This document shows positions 1 to 8,119 of a DNA stretch of 64,000 nt, one piece after another; position 1 is the first letter of the stretch, and each line of letters opens with the position of its first letter. A program made the translations under genes and the position numbers. The stretch comes from Clostridium isatidis (GTDB lineage: Bacteria > Bacillota > Clostridia > Clostridiales > Clostridiaceae), in contig NZ_CP016786.1 of assembly GCF_002285495.1 (NCBI RefSeq), positions 510,001-574,000 of the forward strand. Reading direction: 5' to 3'. The notes under the pieces are model-generated. The model saw only the letters and a program-made list of their open reading frames with translations, ran no database searches and had not been told where the DNA came from.

Positions 1-1612
1 ATGGTATAAGATTGCTGAAAATACTGATAAAGATATTGAATGGTCAGCACCTTATTATGATGAAATTGCAAATTTGAATATGGTAACAGTATCATCTCCA
101 ATTTATGATAAAAATAATAATTTTATTGGAGTAACAACTGCAGATATAGATTTATCTACAATTCAAGAAAAAATAAAAGGTATAAAAGTTGGAGAAAATG
201 GAAAAGGCTTTTTAATAGATAAAGAAGGATTATTTATAGCTTCTCAATATGAAGAAAAAATTATGAATAATAATATAAAAAATGATCCTAATTCAAGCTT
301 AGCTTCTATAGCAGAAACAATTTTATCTAGTAAGGAAGGAAAGACAACTTTTGAAGATGATTTTGGTGTAGAAAATATGTATTATACTTCTATACCAGAT
401 ACAGAATGGATTATTGGTATTTATGTTCCAAAAGCAGAGGTTTATTCTGCAGTTGCCTCTCTTAGAGGAACTGTAATTATAGTAATATTAACTTCAATAA
501 TTATAGCCCTTTTCTTAACAGTATATTTTGCTAATTATATAGGTAGAAGCCTTAAAAAGGTTAATGATTTTGCTGAGAAAATTGCAATGGGAGATTTATC
601 TGAAAGTTTTATTCTTAATACTAATGATGAATTTGAAGAGATGGGCGGTCATTTAAATTCCATGGCATCAAATCTTCGAGTTATTATAGAATTAATAAAA
701 GAAAATTCACAAAATATAAGTTCAGCCTCTAATGAACTTTCAGCTACAGTTGAGGAACTTGCAAGTAACTCTACTTTGATTAATGAAGCAATTGAAAATA
801 TAGCAGAAGATATAGAAGAATTTTCTGCAGTTACTGAAGAAGTAAGTGCATCAGTTGAAGAAGTAGATGAAAGTATGAATGTATTATCTTCAAGGACCTT
901 AGAAGGAAGTAACAATGCAAATAATGCAAAAGAACGAGCTTTAAAATCACAAGAAAATAGTAAGAATATAATATTAATGACAAAAAATTTATTTTCTCAA
1001 AAGGAAGAGAATATGAAAAAGGTTATAGAAGAAAGTGCAATAATTGATAATATTGGTGTAATGGCTGATACAATAGCTTCTATTGCTGAGCAAACAAATT
1101 TACTTGCTCTAAATGCAGCTATAGAGGCGGCAAGGGCAGGAGATCAAGGAAAAGGCTTTTCTGTAGTTGCAGATGAAGTAAGAAAACTTGCGGAAGAATC
1201 TTCTAAAGCAGTATCAGAGATACAAAAAACTATAGAGTTAGTAAAGGAAGTATTTAATAAGAGTATTAATACTGGCAAAGATATTCTAAACTTTATTGAT
1301 GTAGATATAAGAAAAAATTATGATGAATATGAGGAAACAGGAAATCAATATTATAAAGATTCGGATTTTGTAAGCAATATGACAGAAGAAATAGCATCTA
1401 TGTCAGAGGAAGTTACAGCAACAGTTGGACAAGTATCTCAGGCAATGCAGCAAATTGCTGAAGCTGTTCAAAAGGATACAGAAAAAGCAAATTCTATTAA
1501 AGTAAGTATAAATGAAACAACAATGGCTATAGAACAAGTTGCTAAAGCTGCTCAAAATCAGGCAGAACTTGCAGATCAATTAATGAAAATGATAGATAAT
1601 TTTAAATTATAA
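1..1612 (+). CDS. Methyl-accepting chemotaxis protein, 5' truncated by window edge
   Basis: The frame is open from base 2 with no start, so the gene begins upstream of the window. The visible N-terminal part looks like the membrane-distal end of a dCache-type sensor (segments SSPIYDKNNNFIGVTTADID and IPDTEWIIGIYVPK). It is followed by one membrane helix (GTVIIVILTSIIIALFLTVY), a HAMP linker and a long cytoplasmic signalling coiled coil. The hairpin tip carries the receptor signature EQTNLLALNAAIEAARAGDQG, which contacts CheA and CheW. The role is ligand sensing at the membrane with signalling to the flagellar motor. A weak inverted repeat follows the stop. The ligand cannot be told. The family call is secure. 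Confidence 0.93.
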   Translation, partial: WYKIAENTDKDIEWSAPYYDEIANLNMVTVSSPIYDKNNNFIGVTTADIDLSTIQEKIKGIKVGENGKGFLIDKEGLFIASQYEEKIMNNNIKNDPNSSLASIAETILSSKEGKTTFEDDFGVENMYYTSIPDTEWIIGIYVPKAEVYSAVASLRGTVIIVILTSIIIALFLTVYFANYIGRSLKKVNDFAEKIAMGDLSESFILNTNDEFEEMGGHLNSMASNLRVIIELIKENSQNISSASNELSATVEELASNSTLINEAIENIAEDIEEFSAVTEEVSASVEEVDESMNVLSSRTLEGSNNANNAKERALKSQENSKNIILMTKNLFSQKEENMKKVIEESAIIDNIGVMADTIASIAEQTNLLALNAAIEAARAGDQGKGFSVVADEVRKLAEESSKAVSEIQKTIELVKEVFNKSINTGKDILNFIDVDIRKNYDEYEETGNQYYKDSDFVSNMTEEIASMSEEVTATVGQVSQAMQQIAEAVQKDTEKANSIKVSINETTMAIEQVAKAAQNQAELADQLMKMIDNFKL

Positions 1613-1613
1613 G

Positions 1614-1650
1614 CTAACTAGCGAGTTTCGTATTCGCTGTTTAGTTATTT
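1614..1650 (+). terminator. Weak hairpin after the chemotaxis receptor gene
   Basis: Imperfect stem between CTAACTAGCGA (1614-1624) and TCGCTGTTTAGTT (from 1634), followed by a short T-rich stretch. Its position directly after the receptor stop suggests a weak terminator. Confidence 0.45.
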
Positions 1651-1736
1651 TGAAAAGTGAATTACTGATTTGTATAAAAGTTTATAAGATTATGTTATTA
1701 TAGTATAAGAATAAATCGCTATGAGAGGATGAGTAT

Positions 1737-2588
1737 ATGGTAATTAATAATATTTTAAATAAAATTACAGCCGAAATAGAAAATATTCCTGGTATTGTGG
1801 GAATAGTTTTAGGTGGATCAAGAGCAAGAGGAAATAATCATGAAACTTCAGATATAGATATTGGAATATATTATGATGAAGCTTTAGGTTTTAGTACAGA
1901 TGAGCTTTCAAAAGCAGCTACAAAACTAGATGATGAACATAGAGAAAATTTAGTTACGCCAATAGGTGGATGGGGACCATGGGTAAATGCTGGTGGATGG
2001 CTTGTAATTGATGGATATCATGTAGATTTTATTCTTCGTGATATAGATAGGGTAGAAAAAGAAATTAATGACTGTATAGAAGGAAAAATTTCAACTAATT
2101 ATCAAACTGGACATCCTCATGGATATTTAAATGTAATGTATATGGGTGAAATTTCCATATGCAAGATATTATCAGATAAGTATAAAAAATTAACTGAGTT
2201 AAAAAATAAAACTAATCCATATCCAAAAAGATTAAAAGATGTTATGGTTAATTACTTTATGTTTGAGGCGTGTTTCTCATTAATGCATGCGGAAAGCAAT
2301 ATATATAAGGATGATATTTCATATGTGGCAGGTCATATTTTTAGAAGTGTATCCTGCTTAAATCAATTACTTTTTACTGCAAATGAAGAATATTGCATTA
2401 ATGAAAAGAAAGCTGTTAAAATGGTAGATAGTTTTGAAATTAAACCAGAAAACTATAAAAAAAGAATTGATAAAATCTATTCGTTAATATCTTCAAATCC
2501 TGAAGAGACAAGAAAAGCAGTAGGGATGCTTAAGGAGATTATAGATGAAGTAGATACAGATCCTAGAATAGAGTATCTGCTTCATTAA
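1737..2588 (+). CDS. Nucleotidyltransferase-domain protein
   Basis: A 283-aa cytoplasmic protein. Residues about 20-45 carry the polymerase-beta-like nucleotidyltransferase signature GGSRARG, then SDIDIGIYY: a GS motif followed by DxD metal ligands. Another acidic residue lies in the YHVDFILRD strand. The length and the helical C-terminal half fit the minimal plus helical-domain architecture of antibiotic or tRNA-type nucleotidyltransferases. The substrate is unknown. An aminoglycoside-type adenylyltransferase is possible but not shown. The start is ATG with a GAGAGGATGAG ribosome site about 8 bases upstream. It is followed after 42 bases by a GNAT acetyltransferase in the same direction, a common pairing for small-molecule modifying enzymes. 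Confidence 0.8.
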   Translation: MVINNILNKITAEIENIPGIVGIVLGGSRARGNNHETSDIDIGIYYDEALGFSTDELSKAATKLDDEHRENLVTPIGGWGPWVNAGGWLVIDGYHVDFILRDIDRVEKEINDCIEGKISTNYQTGHPHGYLNVMYMGEISICKILSDKYKKLTELKNKTNPYPKRLKDVMVNYFMFEACFSLMHAESNIYKDDISYVAGHIFRSVSCLNQLLFTANEEYCINEKKAVKMVDSFEIKPENYKKRIDKIYSLISSNPEETRKAVGMLKEIIDEVDTDPRIEYLLH

Positions 2589-2630
2589 TAAAATAATAAG
2601 TTATACAATTATTGATTGGAGAATAATAAA

Positions 2631-3161
2631 ATGGATATAGTAATAAGACAAGAACAAGAAGATGATTATAAGAAAACTGAATATGTTGTAGAAGAGGCTT
2701 TTAAAACTGCAGAATACACCGATCATACTGAACAATTTTTAGTTGCTAAATTAAGAAATAGCAATGCTTTTGTGCCTGAACTTTCTCTTGTAGCAGAGCA
2801 TGATGGAGAAATTATAGGACATATTATGTTAACTAAAGTAATAATAAGAAATGATACTAAAGAAGAGGAAGCACTATCCTTAGCGCCACTTTCTGTTTTA
2901 CCAGAATATCAAAAGGAAGGTGTAGGAAGCAAGCTTATAGAAGAAGCATTAAAAACTGCAAAAAAACTAGGATTTAAATCAGTTATAGTTCTTGGTCATG
3001 ATCAATATTATCCTAAGTTTGGATTTAAACCTGCAAAAAACTGGGGAATAATTTCTCCTTTTGATGTAAGAGACGAATTCTTTATGGCATTAGAGCTTGA
3101 AGAAGGAAGCCTAAAGGATGTTTCAGGTTTAGTAATTTATCCAAGAGAATTTTTAGAATAA
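2631..3161 (+). CDS. GNAT family N-acetyltransferase (YhbS-like)
   Basis: The protein is 176 aa from ATG 2631. A TTG at 2616 is in frame, but the GGAG ribosome site (2618-2621) lies inside that extension and sits ideally for 2631. The acetyl-CoA-binding core reads LAPLSVLPEYQKEGVGSKL (Q/R-x-x-G-x-G/A loop). The C-terminal VLGHDQYYPKFGFKPA segment is typical of the YhbS group of GCN5-related acetyltransferases. It would transfer acetyl from acetyl-CoA to an unknown amine in the cytoplasm. It is likely cotranscribed with the nucleotidyltransferase gene and is closed by the hairpin at 3251-3325. Confidence 0.85.
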   Translation: MDIVIRQEQEDDYKKTEYVVEEAFKTAEYTDHTEQFLVAKLRNSNAFVPELSLVAEHDGEIIGHIMLTKVIIRNDTKEEEALSLAPLSVLPEYQKEGVGSKLIEEALKTAKKLGFKSVIVLGHDQYYPKFGFKPAKNWGIISPFDVRDEFFMALELEEGSLKDVSGLVIYPREFLE

Positions 3162-3250
3162 GAAGAAAAATTAAAAAGTGCTAATATAAAACTTAAATAA
3201 GAGAATAAGTTCAATAAACTAATAGCTGTTCAAAGAAGTACTAGACTCAA

Positions 3251-3330
3251 AAAAACAACTATGCCAAGAGTTTTGGTTAAACTCACTATGTTCAAACAAA
3301 TTAACTCTAAAGCATAGTTGTTTTTCTTTT
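3251..3330 (+). terminator. Long-stem terminator after acetyltransferase gene
   Basis: A perfect 14-bp stem pairs 3251-3264 (AAAAACAACTATGC) with 3312-3325. A second 6-bp inner stem pairs AGAGTT (3267-3272) with AACTCT (3303-3308). A T-rich tail follows. The A-rich left arm and T-rich right arm let it act in both directions. Confidence 0.75.
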
Positions 3331-3345
3331 CTAGAACTTATAAAT

Positions 3346-3759
3346 CTATTTTAACAATTCAGTAGGTTTCTTAGCAATCTTATCTTGATTTTCAAAAGTA
3401 TCTAATTCAGCTCTTACATAACTATTAAGATCTTTAATAGTTACATTTATACCTAAATTATTATAAAAACTATTTTTTATTTTATTCTTTATTTCTTCAA
3501 TGATTTCATTTGAAGTATCTTCATCAAATAAAATGAAATTATAACCAAACATTGTATCATACATTATTTTATAATTCTGAAATTGAGAATAACTAGTTAT
3601 TATAAAACTTCAAGATTAAAATATTTTTCATAATTTGAACCAACTATAATAGGCAATGTATTAATAAAGAGCATAAAAAGCAAATACTAATTGAATTATA
3701 AGAATTGATGTTAATATTAAATTTTTCTTTATTCCGTTTACAGCATATTTAAGTCTCAT
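3346..3759 (-). pseudogene. Decayed second copy: ABC permease fused to ATPase fragment
   Basis: On the minus strand this is a shredded copy of the genes at 8120-10059. It begins with an ATG (3757-3759) and MRLKYAVNGIKKNL, matching the start of the intact permease. It jumps to a piece matching bases about 8628-8665, then from 3564 gives an open 72-codon stretch (MYDTMFGYNFILFDEDTSNE) nearly identical to residues 249 onward of that permease. The last residues KKPTELLK come from the middle of the ATPase (KKPTELSGGQ). Three internal deletions are therefore visible. The 72-codon frame is a by-product of decay and has no ribosome site of its own. The parentage is certain by eye. No function is expected. 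Confidence 0.85.
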
Positions 3760-3760
3760 A

Positions 3761-3957
3761 TTATATCCCCTTTAGTAACTGATTTATTTTAGTTTTATTT
3801 ATCTTATATATAGCTATACTTATGAAAATTATTCCTAATATAATTATAAATAAAATGCATTCAGTAGTTTCACAATATCCATCACCATATTGTGTTAATG
3901 CTGATGCTGGAACTGATATAATTTATGCAAGAGCCAAAGCTGCTGCAATAAATTTTA
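3761..3957 (-). pseudogene. Decayed secreted-peptide gene fused to permease-1 C-terminus
   Basis: On the minus strand, upstream of the previous remnant, the frame reads a signal-peptide-like KFIAAALALA, an in-frame stop, then IISVPASA followed by LTQYGDGYCETTE. Without a break it continues into ILGIIFISIAIYKINKTK and INQLLKGI, which matches the C-terminal end of the permease at 7030-8118 (TLGIIFICIAMYKISK, INQLLKGR). This is a deletion fusion of a small exported-peptide precursor to the transporter operon. It has no start codon and one nonsense codon. A bacteriocin precursor such as the lactococcin 972 type is an inference from the leader, size and ABC neighbourhood only. Confidence 0.65.
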
Positions 3958-4148
3958 ACGAGCTGTAACGACTTAGTTCGTTAAATAATATTTTTGCAAA
4001 AAGCAAGTTCATTAATTAATTATTAATAAAATTAATCTTTTAATCAGAATTCTACAATTTTTTAAAAAATATGTATGATAATATATTAACGTAATATTTA
4101 TATTCTGTAAAAATCGGAATTTTTATTTTATGAAGGGATGGTTAGAAA

Positions 4149-4266
4149 ATGAAAAAGTTTATAGGTATAACAATTAGTGTATTGTTTTTTTAGGAAATAC
4201 ACTTCAGCTTTTGCTGTAACTGGACAAGCTAAAGATGATTCAGTCATACAAAATAATTTCAAACTC
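4149..4266 (+). pseudogene. Frameshifted small secreted-peptide precursor
   Basis: AAGGGATGG followed by ATG at 4149 starts MKKFIGITISVLFF, then a stop at 4191-4193 in a T-run. Shifting frame in the T-run gives a continuation YTSAFAVTGQAKDDSVIQ ending at about 4266. Together these look like a signal peptide with an A-x-A cleavage site (SAFA) and a very short truncated mature part. It resembles the leader remnants at 3761-3957. I read it as a broken exported-peptide gene. The slippery T-run could also be a sequencing or phase-variable site. Confidence 0.45.
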
Positions 4267-4448
4267 TAGTCATCATTATATTTTTTATATTAGCCATGAC
4301 TTTAATTTTCTTATGAATTTTAAGTAATTAGGCTAAAATAAGCTTTAAAAATACATTTAAATAATATTAATTACAAATTAGATAATTAGGATCTTGATGT
4401 AAGAAATTTTTATGGTGATTAAAAATAATACTTTATGATATGAATAGC

Positions 4449-4483
4449 TTTGTGGTACTTTGTTGCCACAAAGTACCACAAGC
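4449..4483. promoter_or_regulatory. Palindromic operator before ribbon-helix-helix gene
   Basis: Perfect 13-bp arms TTGTGGTACTTTG (4450-4462) and CAAAGTACCACAA (4469-4481) are separated by 6 bases. They lie directly upstream of the ribosome site of the gene at 4505. Ribbon-helix-helix proteins of the CopG/Arc type bind such symmetric sites and often repress themselves. An operator role is inferred. Confidence 0.55.
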
Positions 4484-4504
4484 ATTATAAGAAGGGTGAG
4501 AGAA

Positions 4505-4660
4505 ATGATTAAAGATAAATTTCTAAAGGTTAGGCTAACTAAAGAAGAAAAAGATAAAATACGTTATTTTGCCCGGAGAAGGGGTTTAAATATGAGTGAG
4601 TATATAAAATATTGTATAATGAAAACTGAAGTTTTAGAAAAGGAAAATAGCAGCAATTAG
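4505..4660 (+). CDS. Small ribbon-helix-helix protein (CopG/MobC-like)
   Basis: A 51-aa protein from ATG 4505, chosen over an upstream TTG (4460) because GAAGGGTGAG sits just before it and the palindrome overlaps the longer version. A beta strand FLKVRLTKEEKDKI precedes two helices (RYFARRRGLNMSEYIKYC), the plan of ribbon-helix-helix DNA-binding proteins and of plasmid mobilisation (MobC-like) proteins. No toxin partner or relaxase follows. It is isolated between decayed genes and a strong terminator. It probably binds the palindrome at 4449-4483. It may be a relic of a plasmid or antitoxin module carried with this accessory region. Confidence 0.7.
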   Translation: MIKDKFLKVRLTKEEKDKIRYFARRRGLNMSEYIKYCIMKTEVLEKENSSN

Positions 4661-5047
4661 AGTGTAATAACATATTATAACAGGAAACCTTAATTATAGG
4701 CTTAATTGCTACTTAGAATTAAAAGTAATAAAATAAAAGTTAGGATAGAATATTAACTATAAAAGCTGTAATTTCGTAATCAGAATTACGAAATTACAGC
4801 TTTTTTTATTTACTTGTGTTAAACAAAAAGTATTGAAATTTTTAAAATTTCAATGCTTATAAATGGCATAAAACCGTTATTTTTTATTTTTTCGCAAAAA
4901 CACGATTTAGCGAAATTTTTGTTAAGCTTAAACATTGGGATTTTATATAAAAATAAATTCTCAAAACAAATATTTTTGAATTTAAAACATATCTTTTTTT
5001 ATTCTCTTATTTTAAATATTTGAAAAAATACTCAACGTTTAATGTAA
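4661..5047. other. Intergenic region with one strong terminator
   Basis: Contains the terminator at 4761-4807 and a small A/T-only inverted repeat near 4832-4855 (TTGAAATTTT/AAAATTTCAA). I see no further gene. Confidence 0.5.
4761..4807. terminator. 20-bp perfect bidirectional terminator
   Basis: Arms 4761-4780 (AAAAGCTGTAATTTCGTAAT) and 4785-4804 are perfectly complementary with a 4-base loop and are followed by T's. On the other strand the A-run also becomes a T-run, so it can serve the minus-strand gene at 5048-5380 too. Confidence 0.85.
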
Positions 5048-5380
5048 TCAAATTTTATCTTTATCAATATTATCAAAGTAAATTATTAATATTTGAAATA
5101 ATAATAATGTATTTAATAATAAAATATATGCCATGGAATTGGAATCTATTAAATGATAAACTGACACAAACATTATAAGAATAAAATGATTAGAATATTT
5201 TAATGATAGATTGTTTTTTATTATAGTAAGTTTTTTTGAAAATTTTGGAATAAGAACTAGAGATAAAAACACACACAAGAAAGCAATAGCAATAAAAATT
5301 CCTTTAAAATTTAGATTATTTTCTAATATTAAAGATTGAATACATATAAATACAAAAATTGAAAAAAACATACTGTTCAT
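5048..5380 (-). CDS. Small four-helix membrane protein, unknown function
   Basis: A 110-aa protein made mostly of hydrophobic helices (about 3-20, 25-43, 64-78, 83-99) with lysines between. It has an ATG start with GAGAGGA 5 bases upstream. I do not recognise the family. It is divergent from the exported WYY-repeat protein and shares with it the perfect palindrome at 5401-5465, so the two are probably controlled together. In a peptide-toxin locus a protein of this size and shape could be an immunity protein, but that is only a guess from position. Confidence 0.6.
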   Translation of the reverse strand: MNSMFFSIFVFICIQSLILENNLNFKGIFIAIAFLCVFLSLVLIPKFSKKLTIIKNNLSLKYSNHFILIMFVSVYHLIDSNSMAYILLLNTLLLFQILIIYFDNIDKDKI

Positions 5381-5400
5381 ACTATCCTCTCATAATAAGT

Positions 5401-5465
5401 AAAATTTATGCATTAACAGTATACAATATAATAATTATATTGTATACTGTTAATGCATAAATTTT
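5401..5465. promoter_or_regulatory. 31-bp perfect palindrome in divergent promoter
   Basis: Arms 5401-5431 and 5435-5465 are perfectly complementary around a 3-base centre. They lie between the minus gene ending at 5380 and the plus gene starting at 5490. The arms contain TTAACA and TATACAAT elements, so each arm can offer promoter boxes outward. Either a symmetric operator/promoter pair or a transcript hairpin is possible. Confidence 0.6.
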
Positions 5466-5489
5466 GGGACTAGAGGTGATTATAGTAAA

Positions 5490-6497
5490 GTGAGGAAGTA
5501 TAAGTATTTTATTCTGTTAACTTTGATTTCAATTTTTATTTTAAATATATGTTTGCCTGTGAAATTTGTATATGCACAGAGTAAAAAATCAGACGAAATA
5601 GATACAATTTCGTATACAGATGAAGAAAATTTAAAGAAATATGGATTTCCACCTAAAAATAAATTAGCTAATTCTTCTATTATATCACCAGGATATGAAA
5701 ATAGTATGGTGCTATCATTACCAAATGACAATCCTGATTCATTAATAATTGTTGAGCCTATTTATCGTACATATACTAATAAAGATCTTAAGTTGATAGC
5801 AGATATTATTGTTAGTTTTATACTTGGAAAGATAAAATATATTGAAAAATATTTTCTGTTAGATTTTTTTGTTTCTAATATGACAAATTTCTCAGATAAT
5901 ATTAACCCAACATATGTTGGTTCATGGGTTTGGGAGACACATGATTATAAGGCTGGACATCATGTAAGATATGCAACTGTTGTACATTATTCAGATAGTA
6001 CATATTCAACCCCTATAGGAGTTGAAATGATAGAGGTCGATAGATATCCTATTGAGTATCATAAATCTTCTCCTGGAGAATGGGTGTATTATTATCCAAA
6101 CTATTATTGGTATGAATATGGTATTCCAGTTAAATCTGAATGGAGACAAGTAAATGGTGGCTGGTATTATTTACAGAGTAATGGAGTAATGGCAACAGGT
6201 TGGCTACAAATTAATGGATACTGGTATTATTTTGATACAATATATGGCTATATGAAAACTGGTTGGCAGCAAATAAATGGTGCTTGGTATTATTTCTGGG
6301 GCGGTGGCTCAATGGCAACAAGATGGTTAGAAGATAATGGTTATTGGTATTACTTAGATGCAACACATGGTTATATGAAAACAAGTTGGCAGCAAATAGA
6401 TGGAAAGTGGTACTATTTTTATTCATCAGGAAAAATGGCAGTTAGTACGGTGATTGATGGTTATAGAATTGGATCTGATGGAGTTGCAAATAGATAA
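5490..6497 (+). CDS. Exported protein with C-terminal WYY cell-wall-binding repeats
   Basis: A 335-aa protein with a GTG start and AGAGGTGAT upstream. It has a signal peptide with a hydrophobic stretch FILLTLISIFILNICLPV and likely cleavage after VYA (about residue 29). Residues 30-215 are a domain I do not recognise, with the notable stretch GSWVWETHDYKAGHHVRYAT rich in aromatic and His residues. Residues about 220-335 hold five modules of the choline-binding/glucan-binding type (NGGWYYLQSNGVMATGW and relatives). These bind cell-wall teichoic-acid choline or glucans in relatives. The protein is therefore surface-attached non-covalently. A terminator follows. A role with the neighbouring export operon is unproven. 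Confidence 0.8.
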   Translation: MRKYKYFILLTLISIFILNICLPVKFVYAQSKKSDEIDTISYTDEENLKKYGFPPKNKLANSSIISPGYENSMVLSLPNDNPDSLIIVEPIYRTYTNKDLKLIADIIVSFILGKIKYIEKYFLLDFFVSNMTNFSDNINPTYVGSWVWETHDYKAGHHVRYATVVHYSDSTYSTPIGVEMIEVDRYPIEYHKSSPGEWVYYYPNYYWYEYGIPVKSEWRQVNGGWYYLQSNGVMATGWLQINGYWYYFDTIYGYMKTGWQQINGAWYYFWGGGSMATRWLEDNGYWYYLDATHGYMKTSWQQIDGKWYYFYSSGKMAVSTVIDGYRIGSDGVANR

Positions 6498-6534
6498 AAG
6501 TGTAGAAGAACAATAAATAATTATAAAGTAAAAG

Positions 6535-6576
6535 AGGAGTATTATACTAATTAGTTGGTTTAATACTCCTTTTTTG
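6535..6576 (+). terminator. Terminator of WYY-repeat protein gene
   Basis: Stem AGGAGTATTA (6535-6544) with TAATACTCCT (6561-6570), followed by a run of T's. Confidence 0.85.
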
Positions 6577-6631
6577 TTTAAAAATAATTTTCGGATTTTA
6601 ATCACTAAATTTGAATTTAGCGTAGTTAGTG

Positions 6632-6662
6632 AAGCCAATGATTTAAGATCATTGGCTTTTGT
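6632..6662. terminator. Second hairpin terminator
   Basis: Arms 6632-6642 (AAGCCAATGAT) and 6648-6658 pair perfectly around a 5-base loop and are followed by TT. There is no obvious gene directly upstream, so it may belong to deleted DNA. Confidence 0.6.
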
Positions 6663-6770
6663 TATCTAATACATAATTTAGCGAAATAAGTCGTTCGAAT
6701 TTTATTAGATTATGACATAGTACGACAATAAAAATATGTAAAGTAATGTAAAATATAGTGGAATATATAA

Positions 6771-6940
6771 TATGGTGGAAGCAATACTTATGGTTTTTCA
6801 TAGGTACAACCATCAAGTAGCTCTAAAAATTGTTACACACAAACTATTATTGGAGGAATTACGTTTAATAAAGCTTATGGTGTAGGCTATGCTCAATCAA
6901 ATCAAGAATATAGACCTGGTGATGTAGCTGTAAGCTAAAA
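6771..6940 (+). pseudogene. Remnant of a small secreted-peptide gene before the ABC operon
   Basis: One frame reads YGGSNTYGFS, an in-frame TAG, then VQPSSSSKNCYTQTIIGGIT and FNKAYGVGYAQSNQEYRPGD ending VAVS at a TAA (to about 6940). A stop sits directly upstream and there is no start or leader, so the gene is broken. Its place (about 90 bases before the transporter operon, with a hairpin between) is where a bacteriocin precursor stands in lactococcin 972-type loci. The glycine, serine and aromatic composition is compatible. Membership of that family is an inference I could not test. Confidence 0.5.
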
Positions 6941-6974
6941 GCATGGTTATTTTTAAAAATCTATTTTATTTCAA

Positions 6975-7012
6975 CAAAAGCTAAAGCTATGCTTTAGCTT
7001 TTGTTTTAGTTT
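6975..7012 (+). terminator. Hairpin/attenuator before ABC operon
   Basis: Perfect 13-bp stem CAAAAGCTAAAGC (6975-6987) with 6991-7003 and a 3-base loop, then a T-rich run, 15-20 bases before the ribosome site of the permease at 7030. It could be a leaky terminator separating a highly expressed peptide gene from the transporter genes. Confidence 0.75.
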
Positions 7013-7029
7013 TTGTTTTGGAGGATTAA

Positions 7030-8118
7030 ATGAATATTTTTAGATGTTTATATAGGTATATAAGAAAAACAAATTTTATTTTTCTATGTATTGTTTCAAT
7101 GCTATTATTTTTTTCCTTAATAGTAGGAAATGTTGAAAATATAACTAAAATTATATTAGAAGCCAATAATCAATTAACAAGTAACTACATAAGTATAAGG
7201 TTTAATGATAAATTGGAAAATCAAGAAGTTTTGGAACTAATAAATAAAGTTAAACAAAGTGAAGATATAATTATTAAATATTATCTTCAAACTGGATTTG
7301 ATTATGATGTGAAAAGTGAGGGAATTTTCTTTAATGGTACATTCAATAATAGTTATAATTTATTAGAAGGTAGATTTTTTACTAAGGATGATTTTAGAGC
7401 AGATGCTAATTTTGCAGTTATTGGGAAAGAGGTTTTAAGATACACAAAAGTGGAAAATGGCAGAAGATATATTTTAAGGGGACTCGATAAATATGAAGTT
7501 ATAGGGGTAGTAGGTAAAGAGAAATTATCTTCAAGATATGACGATATAATTTTATATAACTTAAATTCTATTTTAAATAATAAAGAAATTTTGAACAAAG
7601 ATACATGGTGGATAGATAGTCTAAATAAAAGTAAGATTGAAATTAAAGAAGAAGTAACAAATATTGGAGATAATCAATTTATTGAAATAATTGATGAAGT
7701 AGATAATTCTCCTAATCCATTAGCTCAAGCAATAAAGCGCTCTCAAACATTAATAATAAGTTTTGTATTAATAATTTTATGTGTGTTGTTAACATTAGTT
7801 AGGTCAATTATATATTGGATAGAGAGTATAAGTTTAGAAATTGGTGTTAGGAAAAAATATGGTGCTACAAACAAAGAAATTTTTTTTGATATTGTAAAAA
7901 GATATATTTTGATTTCTACGGGGGCAATGATTATATCGATAATTATCCAAAAGGTATTTTTAAAAATTAATTTCTTAGAATTAGTTAATTATCAAATTAG
8001 TTATATAAATATAATTTTAAGTATTATGTTTATTATTACATTAGGCATAATTTTTATATGTATAGCTATGTATAAGATAAGTAAAATTGGAATAAATCAG
8101 TTACTAAAGGGGAGGTAA
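7030..8118 (+). CDS. ABC transporter permease 1 (FtsX/MacB-type)
   Basis: A 362-aa membrane protein, ATG start after GGAGGA. One N-terminal helix (FIFLCIVSMLLFFSLIVG) is followed by an extracytoplasmic domain of about 200 residues. Three C-terminal helices follow (about 238-260, 290-308, 320-348), the 1+3 topology of FtsX-like permeases. The stretch EIGVRKKYGATNKEI after the second helix is the usual cytoplasmic coupling segment. It is the first gene of a tight three-gene operon with a second permease and a LolD-type ATPase. Such heteromeric pairs export or expel peptides and lipoproteins. The C-terminal end is duplicated as debris at 3761-3860. Confidence 0.85.
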   Translation: MNIFRCLYRYIRKTNFIFLCIVSMLLFFSLIVGNVENITKIILEANNQLTSNYISIRFNDKLENQEVLELINKVKQSEDIIIKYYLQTGFDYDVKSEGIFFNGTFNNSYNLLEGRFFTKDDFRADANFAVIGKEVLRYTKVENGRRYILRGLDKYEVIGVVGKEKLSSRYDDIILYNLNSILNNKEILNKDTWWIDSLNKSKIEIKEEVTNIGDNQFIEIIDEVDNSPNPLAQAIKRSQTLIISFVLIILCVLLTLVRSIIYWIESISLEIGVRKKYGATNKEIFFDIVKRYILISTGAMIISIIIQKVFLKINFLELVNYQISYINIILSIMFIITLGIIFICIAMYKISKIGINQLLKGR

Positions 8119-8119
8119 T

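Noticed and set aside
3346..3564. 72-codon frame as an independent gene
   Set aside because: It is a piece of permease 2 joined to a piece of the ATPase, without its own ribosome site.
6211..6426. Minus-strand frames opposite WYY-repeat genes (also 37402-37656, 37945-38202)
   Set aside because: Antisense shadows of repeated coding sequence.
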